Source of the DNA: Earliella scabrosa | Lineage: Eukaryota > Basidiomycota > Agaricomycetes > Polyporales > Polyporaceae | NCBI GenBank assembly: GCA_022605405.1 | Contig: JABYQQ010000019.1 | Coordinates: forward strand, 124,001 to 188,000 | Length of the DNA: 64,000 nucleotides | Direction of reading: 5' to 3' | Part shown: positions 61,101 to 64,000 of the stretch, piece after piece | Layout: each line of letters begins with the position of its first letter | Position numbering within the stretch: the stretch's first letter is position 1 | Translations under genes and position numbers: made by a program | Notes under the pieces: generated by a model | Told to the model about the DNA's origin: nothing | Seen by the model: the letters and a program-made list of their open reading frames with translations, nothing else | The model's database searches: none

Positions 61101-61598
61101 AGTACTGCAGCGGTGTTCTTTGAATGCTGGTGGACAAGCTTCAAGCCGCAGAAGTCGACAGCGGCGCCGTAAGTGAATGTGCACTGGTTTCGAAGTACTA
61201 CGATTCCGAGTTCAACTACATGCCACAGATCTGATGCACTCTCAGAGGAATGGTGCAATCTCAGCGAGCCGCGATGTGTGGACGCACACTTGGTGTGATT
61301 AGAGAGACAACTGCCAGAAGTACAGTATACCGATATAAATGAAGATGCACGGTCATTGTGGTGCACCTGCCGCATGTCCAGTGCGGTAGAATAGCGGCAC
61401 TGCGCACCGCTCATCGATCGGCTTTCACCCTTCGGACTCCTGCTGGGAAGCTTGATCAGAGCGCGAACACTGACCGGCGTCCTAGGGTCTATTGATTATA
61501 TACATATCCCCCAAGAGCCTCAGGCCATCCGCAGCATTCGTCTCTTCGCCCCTCCCCTCCGCTCTCTCACCTCTCGTATCCTCGATCTACTCGCGGAC
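58177..61598. other. Spacer with a local tandem duplication
   Basis: Contains the direct repeat at 59,930-60,850 described separately. The last 250 bp share sequence with the regions before paralogues 2 and 4 and are probably the promoter of paralogue 5. No intact gene seen. Confidence 0.45.
59930..60850 (+). repeat. Three decayed tandem copies with a period of roughly 400 bp
   Basis: GCGGTTTATCGATGCCA occurs at about 60,298 and 60,716, with a weaker copy (GTGGTCCATTGATGCCA) at about 59,970. GGCTCGATGCCCAGGCT occurs at about 60,244 and 60,664. CTTCTCGGGCGGTC and CCGAGCCGAGTCGT occur in copies 1 and 2 (about 60,090-60,165 and 60,508-60,575). Copies differ by substitutions and small gaps. No coding frame runs through them consistently. 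Confidence 0.75.
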
Positions 61599-63129
61599 AT
61601 GAACAGCAGTCGCCTCCCCATCGAGATTTGCGAGCACATCATCGACTCCTGCCGCGAACCTCACAACGAGTACTGGTATGGACGATTGTGGTATCACACC
61701 TTGCGCCAGACCGCCCTCGTCTGTTCGGCCTGGCTCCCTCGCAGCCGACTCAACCTCTTCTGCGAAGTCGAGCTCTGGGATGCGTCCGACGTCGACCTCT
61801 TCCTGCGTACGCTCCAGGAGGCACCGCACTTTGCGGACATGGTACTTAGATTGAGCGTTAATACTAACAGTAAGAGCTATCAGCCACTTGCTCGGATGCC
61901 GCTTGTGCTGCTGTTGAAGAACTGTGTAGGACTCCGTCTATACCACACCGACTGGGCTGAGATGTATCCGTCTCGACATGCTGATAGGTTCCTCCATCCC
62001 TGGTCAGGCAGGATAGTAGAGCTACGATTGCCAATTTGTAGCGGAGCCCTCCGAACCATTATCCGCTTTATCTGGTCGTTGCATCACCTGCAAAATCTGT
62101 GGCTTTGGTGGTATGGATATGAGGAATCAAGTCGCTTGATTACTAAGTGGCGGCCAGACGTCCAGGCTGGTAAATGCCATAGCTTACGATCTCTCAAGTT
62201 GGAGGTGCGAAATATCGTATTTCACGCATCTGTGGCGCGCATATACTGAAGTTCTATCCTAGGGTGGGGAATGTGCCCTGGTTCTCTGGCCAGTGTCCGC
62301 GTTCGGCTGCTCTGTCAGGAGTTTGGAACTGGACGTTACGGAAGGGGTCTCAGGTATGATTTCCTCTGCCCTGAACATGACTACACCTCTGATCGGCACC
62401 AAGGGAACACTTTGCAGTGCATCGAAACCTTCTGCGGGCTCGAACATCTAAAGGTTACCTGCCGGTTGGACGATCCACCTGCCGACCCTGGCATCAGCGC
62501 CGCATCTGCATCGAGCGCGCGCACGGGTACACTGCGATCCGTTCTGGGGAGCGTCAACTCGGGTTCGGCCTTGCTATCTCTAGAAGTTACCGTGTGGCCC
62601 TCCAAGTCCGAAGACCATTACTCTTATGGTGTCGACCGCACAGGCCTTCTGGACCTACTCCTCGGGGACGAGATGCGGGCCAGCCTGTCTCGGTTCCCGG
62701 AGCTGCGCCGGCTCCACTTCGACCTCATAGATAACGACAGGGAGTACGATGCTGGGTGGTGGACGGCGGAGATGGTGCGCCGGCTCCCTGACAGCTGTCA
62801 CGCCGCTGTCCCTGTCCAAGTGGATGTGAACCCATATGGTGCGTCATGCGGCCCTGTCCAATCTGTGACGACGATTGCTCATGCATCTCATGCTATTCTT
62901 AGAGAGGCACCTGTGGCATACGTGGAAGGGGTTCGACGCAGCCGAACAAGCAGCCAAGCAAGCAGCCGAGGAAGCAGCCCGCCTGGAAGCACTGTATGAA
63001 GACGAGGCGCTCCTGGCGGATGTGGTCCGCATGCTGGATGGAGACTGCACGATCTATAGACCAGAGCAGGAGCAGGGTGTATCCGGCGCCGAGCAACCCG
63101 CCCGGGAAGGGGATGCAGCGGACGTGTAG
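61599..63129 (+). CDS. F-box-like paralogue 5
   Basis: ATG 61599 (MNSSRLPIEICEHIIDSC) is chosen to match the other copies; the frame is open 49 codons upstream. Family blocks are LVCSAWLPRSRLNLFCEVEL, LARMPLVLLLKNCVGL, YGVDRTGLLDLLLGDEM and WWTAEMVRRLPDSCHAAVPV. The tail exon has HLWHTWKGFDAAEQ, an Ala/Glu-rich helix and ALYEDEALLADVVRMLDGD, then a unique acidic end. Exon 1 ends near 62202 and the next exon begins near 62271, following the paralogue 1 layout. It is closest to paralogue 3 in the DRFLHPWSGRIVELRL region, which suggests those two share a more recent ancestor. It appears intact. Confidence 0.68.
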
Positions 63130-64000
63130 GGAGAGCGGTCGAGGATGGAGCGAGCACGATCATCGAGGTCTCCCCCGCAAGCATCTGCCCGCGCGAACCC
63201 CCCGGCCTCAAGCTCAAGTACCGTCTCACACAGAAGCTGGACCGATGGCAAAGCTTCCCAATAGCCTGGAGGTTGCGTGGCTGGAGATCGGCGAGGCGAA
63301 CGAGAGACACCAAGTGGCTTTCCGCGAGAAGAGGCCAGCGGCCCGCGCGCTGCTCGTGCTTGACCATAAACCTCGCGTGGAACCAGGCCTAGGTGCGCGC
63401 TTCGCCGGTCAATGAAGGTGCCATAGGAAGGGGTCGCGATCATCACACCACCGCCGAGCTGGACGAGCCGCGGTCACGCTGTTGAAGCTTCGAAGGATGT
63501 TCGTCGGATGCAGGCGGCGTACTCAGTCAAGTTCGAGAGTACGTGCGTGTATCTGCTGGCACCCGGTTCCCCATCCTCACTCCACCGAAACCCCGAAGCC
63601 TCTCTTTCCCGGCATCCGAGCACGCACGCGCACCGGCGCTGGCCCGCACATCTCGTCGTCTCGACGACAAGCTACAACCCCCATACACCCCATCAACGTA
63701 GACCAAGGCAATCTCATTTCCAAGCACACTCCATGCACACCGACAGGACACGACGACGAGATCTCATCGGCTGACACGGCGGGGGCCCCGCCGTTACACA
63801 CCGCACCATCGCGCAGCTCGTCGCGCCGCAACGATGAGGACGTAGAACGACATCAGGGAGGAGACCTAGGGAGCATCCAGGAGGCAAACGCTCATCGCAC
63901 TCACGCAAACATTGGTATACGGTACTATATGTTACATATGCAGAACTTCAGAGTAGGATAGCTACATACGGACGCGAATCTGACCACTTTTCATACCCAC
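63130..64000. other. Right edge, downstream of paralogue 5
   Basis: Frames at 62996-63415 and 63482-63961 show no domain. The sequence near 63,340-63,420 faintly resembles the spacers after other paralogues. A gene continuing outside the window cannot be excluded. Confidence 0.35.

Overview
The window looks like nuclear DNA of a basidiomycete fungus, most likely an agaricomycete (a polypore-like species is my inference). Genes are dense and GC-rich, introns are mostly 45-70 bp with GT(A/G)NGT donors and short acceptors, and the gene families are typical of that class: CxC1-type KDZ transposase, DUF6534 membrane protein, NRPS-like adenylate-forming reductase, microsomal P450s, UbiA-type protein and an expanded F-box-like family.

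Layout. (1) 0.6-1.8 kb: an F-box-like hypothetical gene on the minus strand. (2) 2.3-17.1 kb: three diverged Ulp1-like (C48) genes, all with altered catalytic residues. Their cluster is split by a 10.7-kb DNA transposon at 3548-14259. The element has terminal inverted repeats of about 625 bp, identical by eye, and a perfect 8-bp target-site duplication (GACCACGA). It carries three multi-exon plus-strand genes: a KDZ transposase, a protein with a viroplasmin-like motif and an HMG-box protein. Each inverted repeat has an inward TATA box and bZIP-type sites. It is the clearest complete system in the window and appears intact and young.

(3) 19.7-40.4 kb: a probable specialised-metabolite region with a SAM methyltransferase, a DUF6534 membrane protein, an adenylate-forming reductase (A-T-R), P450 no. 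1, a UbiA-type prenyltransferase or cyclase, a 545-bp foldback element and P450 no. 2. One reading is activation and reduction of a carboxylic acid to an aldehyde, prenylation or terpene cyclisation by the UbiA protein, oxidation by the P450s and O-methylation. That pathway is inferred from content, not shown.

(4) 42.2-63.1 kb: five tandem same-strand paralogues of an F-box-like gene with an unusual acidic C-terminal tail. Long spacers between them contain decayed duplicated sequence, including a tandem repeat near 60 kb. I see no rRNA, tRNA or CRISPR array. Several spacers over 1 kb hold nothing I can identify. Exon borders were placed by eye from splice consensus and frame continuity; those of the DUF6534 gene and of some F-box genes are approximate.
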